Positions 12,338-24,640 of a stretch of 64,000 nt of DNA are shown piece after piece. Under the pieces are notes generated by a model. It did no database searches. It saw nothing but the letters and a program-made list of their open reading frames with translations, and was not told the DNA's origin. This stretch comes from Isoetes taiwanensis. Its lineage: Eukaryota; Streptophyta; Lycopodiopsida; Isoetales; Isoetaceae. The DNA is taken from positions 8,399,003 to 8,463,002 of the forward strand of contig JAJEKV010000006.1 in NCBI GenBank assembly GCA_021234155.1, written 5' to 3'. A program made the position numbers and the translations under genes. Numbering within the stretch: position 1 is the stretch's first letter; every line of letters begins with the position of its first letter.

Positions 12338-13169
12338 AACTAGAATATCTTGACTTCTGCGTGGGGAGGGAGCAAGAAAATTCAATGATACTTCGCCATT
12401 CAGCCCGGCACCAGTGGATTGATCATGAAAAATGATATTGCAACATCTATGGAGTCGTTTCTTATGAAAAGGCGACGCATGAGATATCTGAAGGAAAGTG
12501 AAGACCTTTGGGCATCTACCTTTTGCGGGGAAGTGGTTGGATCCTTTGCCTTTGGGCTTTCTTGGCCAATCATCACTTCATTCCACTTTGAAAGGCGGTG
12601 ACAAGATCTGAGAACCATGTACTACAATCATAAACTCATTTGCTGATCTGTATGGCTCGCTAGCGATATTCTTCGGAGGACAAAGATAAATTCAGGCTCT
12701 TTTACTCCAATAATTGGGGCCCAAACCAATACTTCTTTGGATCGACTGACCCTTTCAATGCCTACTTCAAAGATTGCTTCTTCACTGTTCATGGAATCCC
12801 TCTTCCATAGCCATCTGTTAATCACACCCTTGCTCTTATCTAATCTTGATCTATTTATGTTTCGGGAAGGATTTCCTTTTTGCAAGTTTTTGCAGCTCAA
12901 GCTCAAAGTGGCCTCCCTCATCAACTGAATTCAGATCTCTTGGACCTATTCACATTGAGGATCATTTTCTTACTGGCTTATTAGCATTTGCCACCTCTAC
13001 TGCGAATTTCTGGTTAGGCTTGTTATTCTTGAGCTCATATTCATAGTATGATGCTCTCAAGTGTTCTGTTACTTTTTCATGTGCTGCCTTATAAAGCACA
13101 GACATGCTATGTACCTGAGATTTTATAATTAATGGTAAAACTGACTCTTGCTATCAAAAAAAAAAAAAA
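12338..13169 (+). other. LINE 3' region and first part of its poly(A) tail
   Basis: No coding frame can be assigned. It is placed in the LINE because it lies between ORF2 and the A run at 13156-13169. A weak minus-strand exon-like reading (YYEYELKNNKPNQKFAVEVA, about 12960-13050) does not match anything I recognise, so some of this stretch could be unrelated sequence. Confidence 0.5.
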
Positions 13170-15516
13170 CCTTTAAAACCTGCATCAGCAGACTTCAATC
13201 TAATAAAAACCTTTGCAAGGTAGATATTAGATCCAATTGGCAGCCCTGATCATAATCAGGTACCATTATGATCAGGCCATGACCAGATAACCATTTACAT
13301 TAAGTTTACAAATGGCATCCATAATAGAATTTTAACAAAAACTGTAAGAATGCATACAAGTTGTTTCATATATATTTAGATAAATCCAGTTAACATAATA
13401 CTCATAGATATTGTTTTCCAAATGGAATTCACAACTCAACTAAAATTCTTACCAAAGTCAGTTGTTTACAAAAATGAATAGATTACCAAGCTTCTTTCAT
13501 GTTTATGTTGCAGATCTGGATCAAGGTGATCCATGCAAAACAGTAACATACTTTTGTAGTAGAATACACTAACAAAGAGTAAGGAAACCTGTTACCTGCA
13601 TCCACAAACCAGAACAAGCATTAGAATGGTTGGACAAGTAAGGGATAGCAGGTGTCATGGGTTTCCTTAAGGTCATCCCCTTCACCTTGCTAGCATTCAA
13701 TTGACAAATATGTAGCAAAGCAAAATAAAGAAACCTAGATTAAGTAGTTAACAATATCCTAAAAATTATAACCACTTTTCGTATGATCTTCTAGGCTTCC
13801 TTACTGTGAGCAATTTCCAGCTCGCAGAATAAATCTTAACCTCTATGTCTATTTTAAATCATTTTCCATATCTGTCTCTGTGCTCAATTTCTCAGTCAGC
13901 TTAATGCCCAAGGCATATTACCAATATCATGCCTGGGTTATATCACTATAATCAAAAGGCAAAGCCCATACTTATTCTAAGAACCATGTTTCATTTTATA
14001 AACATAAGTAATTTCAGGATCATGCATATCAGATCAGATATGTGCATTCTACCCCACCATTTCCCATACTTCTTTAAATGCCATTCATATGCATATTTTT
14101 ACCTTGTACTCTTGTATCTCATATGTCTATGCAATTTCAGCATCAAGCCTTACAGATCTACTTTATATTACCATTTCCCTTGCTACCTTTCAGATCTATA
14201 ATGCATATTCTTACCATGCTCAGTTATACCCCATACGCCAGTGCAAATTCTGAATCTACTTTATACATTAACATTGCTTATGATTTTCAGATCTGTCCTG
14301 CATATTACTAGCAGACCTGATTTGCCTACTAACTATGGCAAGGAACCATGCAATATCCTGCATCTACTTAAAGTCTACAGAATCAGGACGTTTTTTGGCC
14401 ATATGGATAAATCTAATCTAAGATTTATACTTCTAATTACCTCTGATTTATGCATTCTTCATCAACTTTTCCATGCTTCCTTTCATAAAATCCAGGTTAA
14501 TCATGCATATTATCTTGCATACTAAATTAGCAGAATATATCAGCAGTAATTCTATAGTTAGACTACCCATAATGGCAAGGCACTAAGCATAAGAAATACT
14601 ATATCTAATTTAAGTTCTTACTCATAAAATCTTTCTTAGTCATATGAACAGATCAAATCTAAGATTAATATTTACAAATGCATCTCATCAAACCTTAGTA
14701 GAGCGCTCCTTGCTCTCTTGCTTCTCCTTAAGATTTGAAGAATTTCCTGGATCTTGCAATTGCTCAGTATCTCCAACAGCCTCATGTCTGCTGTTAGCAG
14801 AGCTGCCCATATCCATCTCCATAGAAGCCCGATTATTCTTAGCTTGCTCAGGCTTACTAAATCCATCAGCCTCCTCTTTATCATTACCAGCCCCTTCCAT
14901 CAGATTGCTGTTATTCCCAGCATTGCAGGCTTGAACACCATTCCTAATGACATAAGTACGAAATTGGAAAATCTTCTTAGTATTTCTGTTATCCCTGTTT
15001 TTCTCCTCTGCCAGTCTCTTGCGTGTTGCAAGATTCAAGTCACCTTTCTTCCTCACCATTTTCGGAGCAGGGCTTCTCTCCCTGCTCACAAAATCCACAA
15101 TAAAAGCTGCTCGCCTCAGTTCTCCTTCAGTTCTTTTATAGTCTAATTTTAAGGTGTGTTCATAACACCGACAGTACCTATCAACCACGTCCATACCTTT
15201 TTGCACTTTCTGTTATGCAATCACCTTCAGCCGATGCCACTTCTTGTGATCTTCAGATGCATCACGATGCTCCGCTGTTATCTCCAGCTCATATCTGCCC
15301 TAAAACATATCTCATTATTTCCACGAACCATATTTTCCTTAACCTAATTTTTCAGTTTAACAATATGCCCTTTTATATATACTATGCCATATGCTTCAAT
15401 ATTCCTATCCCCATAAGGGTTACAACAACAATACACCCATCTTCTCAACATGTGTTACTGGCCTGCATCAAAGCCCATCTACTTAAGAGTACACTTGTTA
15501 TTTATGATCTTTTATA
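13163..15516 (-). repeat. PLE terminal direct repeat, downstream (3') copy
   Basis: This copy matches 19633-21988 over about 2.35 kb, from CCTTTAAAACCTGCATC to GATCTTTTATA. Outside 14.7-15.3 kb the two are almost identical, which suggests a recent insertion. On the minus strand the repeat begins with TATAAAAGATC, a possible TATA-like start, and carries the exon-1 frame described separately. Confidence 0.9.
14690..15194 (-). CDS. Basic/charged leader protein frame inside the PLE terminal repeat (candidate exon 1)
   Basis: An ATG at 15192-15194 opens a frame of about 168 codons, rich in Lys, Arg, Glu and Asn. It includes MVRKKGDLNLATRKRLAEEK and ends in KEKQESKERSTK. Directly after the last Lys codon comes GTTTGA, which is both a phase-0 splice donor and an in-frame stop. 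The same donor exists in the right repeat near 21171, where transcription would begin. There the frame is interrupted by the CAG/CTG differences described in the findings. I recognise no domain; a nucleic-acid-binding or assembly role is a guess from composition. Confidence 0.5.
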
Positions 15517-15668
15517 ATAAAAAACCCTGCCTCCTACCGTAGGTCAGGGGGGCCAATTTCTAATTTAAAAACTCTCTGCTTTAGAGAGTGGCAATGGTGC
15601 CAGCAAGGAGAGTAGAGCCTTGCTTCACCGCCAAGGCCCTACCCTACCTATGCTTTCCTATTAGTTAA
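15517..15668 (-). other. PLE 3' spacer with small hairpins
   Basis: Between the RT stop and the 3' repeat are two short perfect hairpins: ACTCTCT-GCTTT-AGAGAGT (15571-15589) and GCCTTG...CAAGGC (about 15627-15648). They could form RNA structure at the end of the coding part, for example for template recognition. No hammerhead-ribozyme core was recognised. Confidence 0.4.
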
Positions 15669-17741
15669 TTACATTAAGCTTTTCAAAACTCTGATCATGT
15701 CAGTTATTGAATATAAAATACCAGGAAACTCCTCCTTTTCTAATATGTTCAAAACCATACCTGATATTTTGGCTTTGTGAAAACCATTTTTGTTGAAAGC
15801 TTCAATAAGCCCATAAATATCCTTGGCTGCATTCCATGCTTGAGAATTGGCATATATATATGGCATAATTTGAGATATGATAACTCTAGACGCCTGCCCA
15901 AATGGTCTGCAGCTGTCTGCTCTAATGAATCTGTGAACAATAAAAGGTAGTTTGCTCCTCTTGTCATATCTTGTGATGTTGAATATTCCCATAGTGTGAT
16001 CATTAACCTGTATGGTAATGTTTAGAAAATTACATTTCATACCTATTGCCGAATCATCATTGTCTCTATATGCATACTCGGTTTCATCCTTTATTCCCAG
16101 ATATTTCAAGTTGTATATTGTATGCTCAGCTCCATCAGTTAAAAATTCCATAACTTTTCCACCATTAATGATATTTAGATCATCAATATACCGTGCAGCA
16201 TGCTGAAATCTGTATACATCAGACATTCTACCATGATATGCCAATTTCAATATAAATCTGAGTTCAAACCATGCCAAATAAAGGTTGCACCATGCAGGGC
16301 TGCATGCAAACCCCATGGGTATTCCTTTCGTTTGTTTCCAGATATTATTTCCACTTTGCAAATAACAATTGCATAGAAGCCAAGTATTCATGTCTTTAAA
16401 TAGGTCTTTTGTAATCAGTCTCCAACTGACATGCTCTTTGTTTTTCCAGGATTTAACCCATTTGACCATGATATTATCATTTTTGCACTTAATCATCATG
16501 TCAAAATATCTTTTTTCTTCTCGCATATGCTGCCAAATCATGTCCGATATTTCATTACAAACCTCAACAATGCCTTCATCTCCATATAAGGGAATGTTCT
16601 CATAACATTTCATTATATCAGCTGAAAAAACACTATGTACTTTGTTCGGGAGGTTCAACGTCACATCATATGATGAATTGACCATCCAGCATGCCCTAAT
16701 CCTTTTGGTGCTCCAGATTCTGTATCTTGCTGTCATCTTGTAGCATATATCAGGCCAGGTTTCAATAAAATTGTTTAGGATGCTTGTGACTATGGCAGCA
16801 ATGTCCGTGTACAATGTATTGTGAGCATTGGTCAGCCACCGGTACTCCCCTTTGTGCGCTTTAAATGTTGCCATAAGGTATGGTAAATTTTGGTTCTGCC
16901 CTTGCATGTCACCAATAAAATTTTTTATATCTCTACTGCATTCAGCTTTTATGCATTCAGGATTCTTAGAACTTTTTTCAAAGTCTTCACTATCCAGTCT
17001 AATTTTAGCCATATCACTGATATGCTTGGGACATATGAATGCAGCATTATTTGCTGCTTTATCCAGCCCTGCAACATACAGATTTCTGTTCAACCACATA
17101 ACATTTCTCATGACCTCTTCATCTAACCACAAGAACCTTTTATTGGGAGCAGCTTTCTTTAGCTCCACAATCTCAGTATGAGCCATCCTTTGGAGCATTG
17201 TGCTGATTTCCTGTATATCCCTATCAGTAAGATCTAAAAGTTCATACTTCTGTACTCTGAAGAATTGTTGACACATTTCATCAAACTCTTCCATAAAAGC
17301 CTGAATGCTGAGACTATGATCAGGGATATGATTTAATCCATATGAGAATGCCTTCCTCAGTTTGGTATTATGGATAATCTCTAGGTTGGTAGTTCGAATG
17401 TGCCCAATAGATTTATCAATAAATTTCTTCAAATTTGGGTTACTGCAAGGGCATTTATTAGCAGACCCATCCGCAAACACCAAGTATGGTTTGTACACAA
17501 CATCTTTGATCTGGTTAATGTACTTCCATGCAAATACTGTTTTATCAATTAATTCAGTTCCTCTTTCTTGCATTACTTCATAGAAGACCGTATGAAAAAT
17601 CCTCTTAATACTGAGTGCATCTAGTATTTTAGACAAAAATGTCATATGCACTATTTTTTTATCCTTGTCTGCTTCAATAGTGCACAGTTTTTTATACCTG
17701 TTGCCATCCATAACAATGGTTCTGGTCTTGATTTTTTCAGC
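15669..17741 (-). CDS. PLE-type reverse transcriptase
   Basis: The ATG frame is 15669-17711 (680 residues). It is open a further 10 codons upstream to an AG acceptor ahead of 17741. RT blocks seen, counted from the ATG: FKAHKGEYRWL (about 285), the position of the PLE pattern PK-HK-RPI; FSADIMKCYENIPL (about 360), motif A with its Asp; GIPMGFACSPAWCNLY (about 460-475), motif B; and ARYIDDLNII (about 505), motif C with the catalytic DD. The thumb follows (RYDKRSKLPFIVHRF...SCRPFG), as in PLEs and telomerase-related RTs. The protein ends about 170 residues after YIDD with no GIY-YIG nuclease. The frame is intact. A domesticated rvt-type gene is an alternative, but the terminal repeats favour a mobile element. 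Confidence 0.8.
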   Translation of the reverse strand, partial: AEKIKTRTIVMDGNRYKKLCTIEADKDKKIVHMTFLSKILDALSIKRIFHTVFYEVMQERGTELIDKTVFAWKYINQIKDVVYKPYLVFADGSANKCPCSNPNLKKFIDKSIGHIRTTNLEIIHNTKLRKAFSYGLNHIPDHSLSIQAFMEEFDEMCQQFFRVQKYELLDLTDRDIQEISTMLQRMAHTEIVELKKAAPNKRFLWLDEEVMRNVMWLNRNLYVAGLDKAANNAAFICPKHISDMAKIRLDSEDFEKSSKNPECIKAECSRDIKNFIGDMQGQNQNLPYLMATFKAHKGEYRWLTNAHNTLYTDIAAIVTSILNNFIETWPDICYKMTARYRIWSTKRIRACWMVNSSYDVTLNLPNKVHSVFSADIMKCYENIPLYGDEGIVEVCNEISDMIWQHMREEKRYFDMMIKCKNDNIMVKWVKSWKNKEHVSWRLITKDLFKDMNTWLLCNCYLQSGNNIWKQTKGIPMGFACSPAWCNLYLAWFELRFILKLAYHGRMSDVYRFQHAARYIDDLNIINGGKVMEFLTDGAEHTIYNLKYLGIKDETEYAYRDNDDSAIGMKCNFLNITIQVNDHTMGIFNITRYDKRSKLPFIVHRFIRADSCRPFGQASRVIISQIMPYIYANSQAWNAAKDIYGLIEAFNKNGFHKAKISGMVLNILEKEEFPGILYSITDMIRVLKSLM

Positions 17742-17925
17742 CTACAAAAAACATCTTAGATCAGGATCTATGCTATAGAAAATTTTTCTATAATTAAAGC
17801 AAATTATATTACTGATTTATGGCCAAATGGCATATGACAAAATGTTTTACAGTTTTATATATTTCTTAGCACATAGGGTAAACTGTTAAAACATCCCATG
17901 GCTAGATTTCAGCAAAAAGGTAAAT

Positions 17926-19515
17926 TCATTGAGAGTCTGGAACAAATTCCATCTTAGAAGAAGTGCCATCTTCAAGAGAGATGATCTCATTACCCCCTTT
18001 TGTGATAGAATAATCTTCCATGTTCCTATTATTTTTATCTTTTGGAGGACCCTGTACCTTTTCCATCACCATACTTGGATCATAAGTAATCCTAGGTGGC
18101 ATCCTAGGCGTGATCATCTTGACATTTTCATTGGAGTTATTGGAACTTTTTGAGTACTTCTTATCCCAAAACTCAGATCTGTTTGCAGCATTTTTTGATT
18201 TCAGAAAACTGAGTGGTCTAATCATTTTCTCAGCAATGTCTGCCATTTTATTATTGCCATAAAGAACCTTCAGATTTTTATCAGGATAATTGGCAAAGGA
18301 TAATGCCATGTTGATAAGATTGCTTCTGACCTCCAGATAGGATATGTAGGCCAGAACAGCTTCCCTCATTTCTTTGTTGAGCATTTTGGAAATGATGACC
18401 ATTTTGGACATGGGGGATGCACCAGGGTAGAGCATTTCCATATGGTTAATCATAAACCATATGCCCTGATCAAACCATATAATACCGCATTTGCATTCAT
18501 CATCCCTGTTTTTTCTGAAGTTAAACTTGTTCTTCTCACATAAGCATTTAAAATAAGGGCAATGTGTCCTCCATATTCTTTTGAGGTAATAGTCATCCCT
18601 GGTGATATTTGGAAATGCCATATGGCCTTTCTGCCCAATTTCAATTGGAGAATTGACAATACATTTCTGCTCAAAAAAATCCATTCTGAAAGGTAGATTT
18701 ACCTCAAGATTTTCAAAAGTCTTCTCCAATTTTAATGCAGCATATTTGGCAGCCCTGATTTCCTCTTTAGAAATACCTGCTAAAGCAACCCAAGTATCCA
18801 TGTCTATAGGTGCCAAAGCACCAAAATTTTGACTTTTCCATATGGCGTGGTCATGCAATACAGCATAACATTCAACAGTTTGCTCAATAATTACTGGGAA
18901 GCATGTGGAATTGGATAATGTCAGTTCTGGTACTTTATCATTTCCCACTTCATCAGCCATGTCATTTTGTACGACCAATTCTTCCTTTTTGTATCCAATA
19001 CTCATCATATCTTCATCATTAAGATCCATGTCAGAAAAAAGGCAATCAGTCATGTCCTTTTTGGCCTTACTAGCTTGCTGTTTAGAGTCCTCATTTTTAC
19101 CAAAGGTAAGAGGTGAAATGTTATTGGCTTTTTCCAATGCCATGATGCCAATCATGAATTTTTTAGCTGCTTCATCTTCAAGGCATGTCCTCTGATAAAG
19201 GATTTGACTCATATTATTATATGTATCAGCCAAAATATCCCTACATTTAGAGAATTCAAAGTTTTCTTTCTTCATCATTTGGAATCTTGCAAACCAGCCA
19301 CTAAAACCCAAGTAGGAAACTGGGGATAGTCTTTTATCAAGAAGATTAGACTCTTTAAACGTGATGTAAGAGTGAACATCCTTACTTCTGATGCAACCAA
19401 TAATGGTTTGTACTGCAAAATTCGGACTGCTGATTTTGCACTTATCATATTCAAGCTGTATAAGCTCCTTGATCCATTGATTATATATGTCTTGTCCATC
19501 AGCAATTATATCATC
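17926..19515 (-). CDS. 530-codon PLE accessory protein, family not recognised, with a Cys cluster
   Basis: From the first ATG (19311) the frame encodes 461 residues. It is open upstream without a stop to an AG acceptor (exon start 19515), which adds 68 codons including YNQWIKELIQLEYDKCKISS, so 19515-17926 is likely one exon. Around residues 248-275 of the ATG frame there is a C-x4-C-x-C pair (CPYFKCLC) and, about 15 residues on, ECKCG, a possible zinc-binding cluster. The C-terminal part is Asn/Lys/Ser-rich. It lies upstream of the RT on the same strand, separated by 184 bp containing an AG acceptor at 17743-17742. A weak phase-0 donor (TTT/GTTCC) before its stop could fuse it to the RT. I do not know the function. 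Confidence 0.6.
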   Translation of the reverse strand, partial: DDIIADGQDIYNQWIKELIQLEYDKCKISSPNFAVQTIIGCIRSKDVHSYITFKESNLLDKRLSPVSYLGFSGWFARFQMMKKENFEFSKCRDILADTYNNMSQILYQRTCLEDEAAKKFMIGIMALEKANNISPLTFGKNEDSKQQASKAKKDMTDCLFSDMDLNDEDMMSIGYKKEELVVQNDMADEVGNDKVPELTLSNSTCFPVIIEQTVECYAVLHDHAIWKSQNFGALAPIDMDTWVALAGISKEEIRAAKYAALKLEKTFENLEVNLPFRMDFFEQKCIVNSPIEIGQKGHMAFPNITRDDYYLKRIWRTHCPYFKCLCEKNKFNFRKNRDDECKCGIIWFDQGIWFMINHMEMLYPGASPMSKMVIISKMLNKEMREAVLAYISYLEVRSNLINMALSFANYPDKNLKVLYGNNKMADIAEKMIRPLSFLKSKNAANRSEFWDKKYSKSSNNSNENVKMITPRMPPRITYDPSMVMEKVQGPPKDKNNRNMEDYSITKGGNEIISLEDGTSSKMEFVPDSQ

Positions 19516-19632
19516 CTATGAAAAAAATCCATCATATTAGTACTTTATCTACTGGAGTCATACTAAACGTACCTGAGATATCTCATTATCATGATCATGG
19601 TTGTTAGTATAACTAACAAACTGAAATAAGAT

Positions 19633-21988
19633 AAAAAAACCTTTAAAACCTGCATCAGCAGACTTCAATCTAATAAAAACCTTTGCAAGGTAGATATTAG
19701 ATCCAATTGGCAGCCCTGATCATAATCAGGTACAATTATGATCAGGCCATGACCAGATAACCATTTACATTAAGTTTACAAATGGCATCCATAATAGAAT
19801 TTTAACAAAAACTGTAAGAATGCATACAAGTTGTTTCATATATATTTAGATAAATCCAGTTAACATAATACTCATAGATATTGTTTTCCAAATGGAATTC
19901 ACAACTCAACTAAAATTCTTACCAAAGTCAGTTGTTTACAAAAATGAATAGATTACCAAGCTTCTTTCATGTTTATGTTGCAGATCTGGATCAAGGTGAT
20001 CCATGCAAAACAGTAACATACTTTTGTAGTAGAATACACTAACAAAGAGTAAGGAAACCCATTACACGCATCCACAAACCCGGAACAAGCATTAGAATGG
20101 TTGGACAAGTAAGGGATAGCAGGTGTCATGGGTTTCCTTAAGGTCACCCCCCTTCACCTTGCTAGCATTCAATTGACAAATATGTAGCAAAGCAAAATAA
20201 AGAAACCTAGATTAAGTAGTTAACAATATCCTAAAAATTATAACCACTTTTCGTATGATCTTCTAGGCTTCCTTACTGTGAGCAATTTCCAGCTCGCAGA
20301 ATAAATCTTAACCTCTATGTCTATTTTAAATCATTTTCCATATCTGTCTCTGTGCTCAATTTCTCAGTCAGCTTAATGCCCAAGGCATATTACCAATATC
20401 ATGCCTGGGTTATATCACTATAATCAAAAGGCAAAGCCCATACTTATTCTAAGAACCATGTTTCATTTTATAAACATAAGTAATTTCAGGATCATGCATA
20501 TCAGATCAGATATGTGCATTCTACCCCACCATTTCCCATACTTCTTTAAATGCCATTCATATGCATATTTTTACCTTGTACTCTTGTATCTCATATGTCT
20601 ATGCAATTTCAGCATCAAGCCTTACAGATCTACTTTATATTACCATTTCCCTTGCTACCTTTCAGATCTATAATGCATATTCTTACCATGCTCAGTTATA
20701 CCCCATACGCCAGTGCAAATTCTGAATCTACTTTATACATTAACATTGCTTATGATTTTCAGATCGTCTCCGCATATTACTAGCGGACCTGATTTGCCTA
20801 CTAACTATGGCAAGGAACCATGCAATATCCTGCATCTACTTAAAGTCTACAGAATCAGGACGTTTTTTGGCCATATGGATAAATCTAATCTAAGATTTAT
20901 ACTTCTAATTACCTCTGATTTATGCATTCTTCATCAACTTTTCCATGCTTCCTTTCATAAAATCCAGGTTAATCATGCATATTATCTTGCATACTAAATT
21001 AGCGAGAATATATCAGCAGTAATTCTATAGTTAGACTACCCATAATGGCAAGGCACTAAGCATAAGAAATACTATATCTAATTTAAGTTCTTACTCATAA
21101 AATCTTTCTTAGTCATATGAACAGATCAAATCTAAGATTAATATTTACAAATGCATCTCATCAAACCTTAGTAGAGCTCCTTGCTCTCTTGCTTCTCCTT
21201 AAGATTTGAAGAATTTCCGGATCTTGCAATTGCTCAAGATCTCCAATCAAATACCTCATGTGCTGTTAGCAGAGTGCCCATATCCATCTCCATAGAAGCC
21301 CGATTATTCTTAGCTTGCTCAGCTTACTAAATCCATCAGCCTCCTCTTTATCATTACCAGCCCCTTCCATCGATTGTTTGTTATTCCCGGCATTGCAGGC
21401 TTGAACACCATTCCTAATGATGTATAACGAAATTGGAAAATCTTCTTAGTATTTCACGCTATCCCCATTTTCTCTCCTCGCGGTCTCTTGCGTGTTGCAA
21501 GATTCAAGTCACCTTTCTTCCTCACCATTTTGGACGGGGGCTTCTCTCCCCGCTCACAAAATCCACAATAAAAGCTGCTTCGCCTCGGTTCTCCTTCGGT
21601 TCTTTTATAGTCTAATTTTAAGGTGTGTTCATAACACAAGCAAGTACCTATCAACCACGCCCATACCTTTTTGCACTTTCGTTATGCAATCACCTTCAGC
21701 CGATGATGCCACTTCTTGTGATATGGGGATGCATCACGATGTTCATTTGTTATCTCCGGCTCATATCTGCCCTAAAACATATCTCATTATTTCCACGAAC
21801 CATATTTTCCTTAACCTAATTTTTCAGTTTAACAATATGCCCTTTTATATATACTATGCCATATGCTTCAATATTCCTATCCCCATAAGGGTTACAACAA
21901 CAATACACCCATCTTCTCAACATGTGTTACTGGCCTGCATCAAAGCCCATCTACTTAAGAGTACACTTGTTATTTATGATCTTTTATA
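19633..21988 (-). repeat. PLE terminal direct repeat, upstream (5') copy
   Basis: Nearly identical to 13163-15516 except for clusters of differences around 20060-20150, 20760-20800 and especially 21170-21760. There CAG or CTG in the left copy reads CGG, CCG or CG here, often with one base lost. These changes break the exon-1 frame in this copy. In the direction of transcription this is the 5' copy. Confidence 0.9.
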
Positions 21989-21996
21989 AAAAAAAA

Positions 21997-23893
<1,897 letters not shown>

Positions 23894-23964
23894 CTACATT
23901 TCAATACTGCTTTTTAGTCATGCTAACACATCTTTCTATGAAGGATAAATAAAAACCTTTGAAC

Positions 23965-24117
23965 CTGTATATTACAATAGGGTGTAAGCTTGTCTGTATT
24001 GTGCTTGCCAATTTTTCAAGCACCTCAGGTGCCTCCCTTGGGACGGCAGATGAAGCTTCACAAGCCAATGCTTGCAACAATTGCAGCTTCTGCATGAACA
24101 TGCCCCATTTTTCTGGC
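23965..24117 (-). other. Open 51-codon exon of an unidentified gene
   Basis: The segment is bounded by an AG acceptor (ahead of 24117) and a GT donor (after 23965). It has an open, coding-like frame: KWGMFMQKLQLLQALACEAS, then EAPEVLEKLASTIQTS. It does not fit the prolyl-tRNA synthetase sequence I know, although it lies just upstream on the same strand. It may belong to another gene fragment. Confidence 0.4.
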
Positions 24118-24375
24118 CTACATAGTGCAATGCATGTCACTAATATTACTTAGAAGCCACAAACTTAAAATTTTCTTTCTTTTTCTCTAGTTCCCTTTTT
24201 TTCTGGGGAGAATCTTGATAAGATGGCAATACCATTCATTTCTGTCATAGCTCGTCATCTTTGATTCATCCCCAAACCTCACAAATCCATATCCTTTCGA
24301 TCGGATCCTGCCCCGTCAGATTAGCGCCGATCCCCGCCCTTGCCGCCACCCTGGTTTCGCTTCAAGAAAATCAAA

Positions 24376-24580
24376 GATATCCTAGGGATATTCAAGAATA
24401 TACCTAGGATATGCCAAAAGCCCACATAAACAAGGGTTTGCCCCCCTAGGGCCAACCAAAAAATAGAGCTACATCAATTGGTGCAAACCTTGCTACTAAT
24501 AACGAGAAATAGCAAGACAAACAAGGTCTTTGTCGCAAGACGGAGGGTTGCCCTCTAGTGGCCTGAGGGTGTGTTTGCTT
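24376..24580. repeat. Dispersed repeat family, copy A (palindromic CCTAGGGATATT core)
   Basis: About 80 bp from CCTAGGGATATTC through ACATAAACAAGGGTTTGCCC recur at 29508-29590 with few changes. The first 28 bp are an imperfect palindrome (CCTAGGGATATTC...ATATACCTAGG). A downstream part (ACGGAGGGTTGCCCTCTA, about 24539) recurs near 2894. This may be the edge of a non-autonomous element. Confidence 0.65.
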
Positions 24581-24640
24581 TTTTTTTTTATCTTCTAAAG
24601 CATCCACAACAGTTCCAAGACTTAGATATGGCACGTTTAG

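Larger units (their letters stand above)
5403..13169 (+). mobile_element. Near full-length L1-type LINE inserted in the prolyl-tRNA synthetase exon
   Basis: The element starts right after the left target-site duplication. It has a leader of about 0.7 kb, ORF1 (6104-8526, frame breaks), ORF2 (8560-12337: endonuclease, reverse transcriptase, C-terminal zinc finger), and a 3' region of about 0.8 kb ending in a run of 14 A (13156-13169). Its right target-site duplication lies at 21997-22009, after a second A run (21988-21997), so the poly(A) tail is split by the Penelope-like element. The order fits plant L1 elements. The 99-codon frame at 5606-5905 lies in the leader; I do not recognise it. Confidence 0.85.
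13170..21987 (-). mobile_element. Penelope-like retroelement (PLE) with 2.35 kb terminal direct repeats
   Basis: The 8.8 kb minus-strand element is bounded by two direct repeats (13163-15516 and 19633-21988, including shared A residues) around an inner region coding for an RT and a large upstream protein. PLEs are known for long terminal direct repeats (pseudo-LTRs) and for keeping introns, and both fit here. The element sits between two A runs (13156-13169 and 21988-21997), most simply read as insertion into the LINE poly(A) tail. No GIY-YIG endonuclease motif was found, nor integrase, protease or RNase H, which argues against a true LTR retrotransposon. Endonuclease-deficient PLEs are known, typically from chromosome ends; no telomere repeats are seen here. 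Confidence 0.75.

Noticed and set aside
13163..15516. Hammerhead ribozyme in the PLE repeat
   Set aside because: PLE repeats often carry one, so I looked for CTGATGA and GAAA cores on both strands. TTGATGAG near 14690 (minus) lacks the required C, and no matching stems were found.
13170..21987. Telomere association of the PLE
   Set aside because: No TTTAGGG or CCCTAAA arrays occur anywhere in the window.
13163..21988. The direct repeats as LTRs of a Gypsy or Copia element
   Set aside because: The inner region has no protease, integrase, RNase H, primer-binding site or polypurine tract that I can see. The RT carries PLE-type blocks, and 2.35 kb repeats with coding exon 1 fit PLE pseudo-LTRs better.
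23965..24117. Exon as the 5' part of prolyl-tRNA synthetase
   Set aside because: The sequence KWGMFMQKLQLLQALACEAS does not fit the family upstream of the [10 protein letters not shown] block; listed as unidentified instead.
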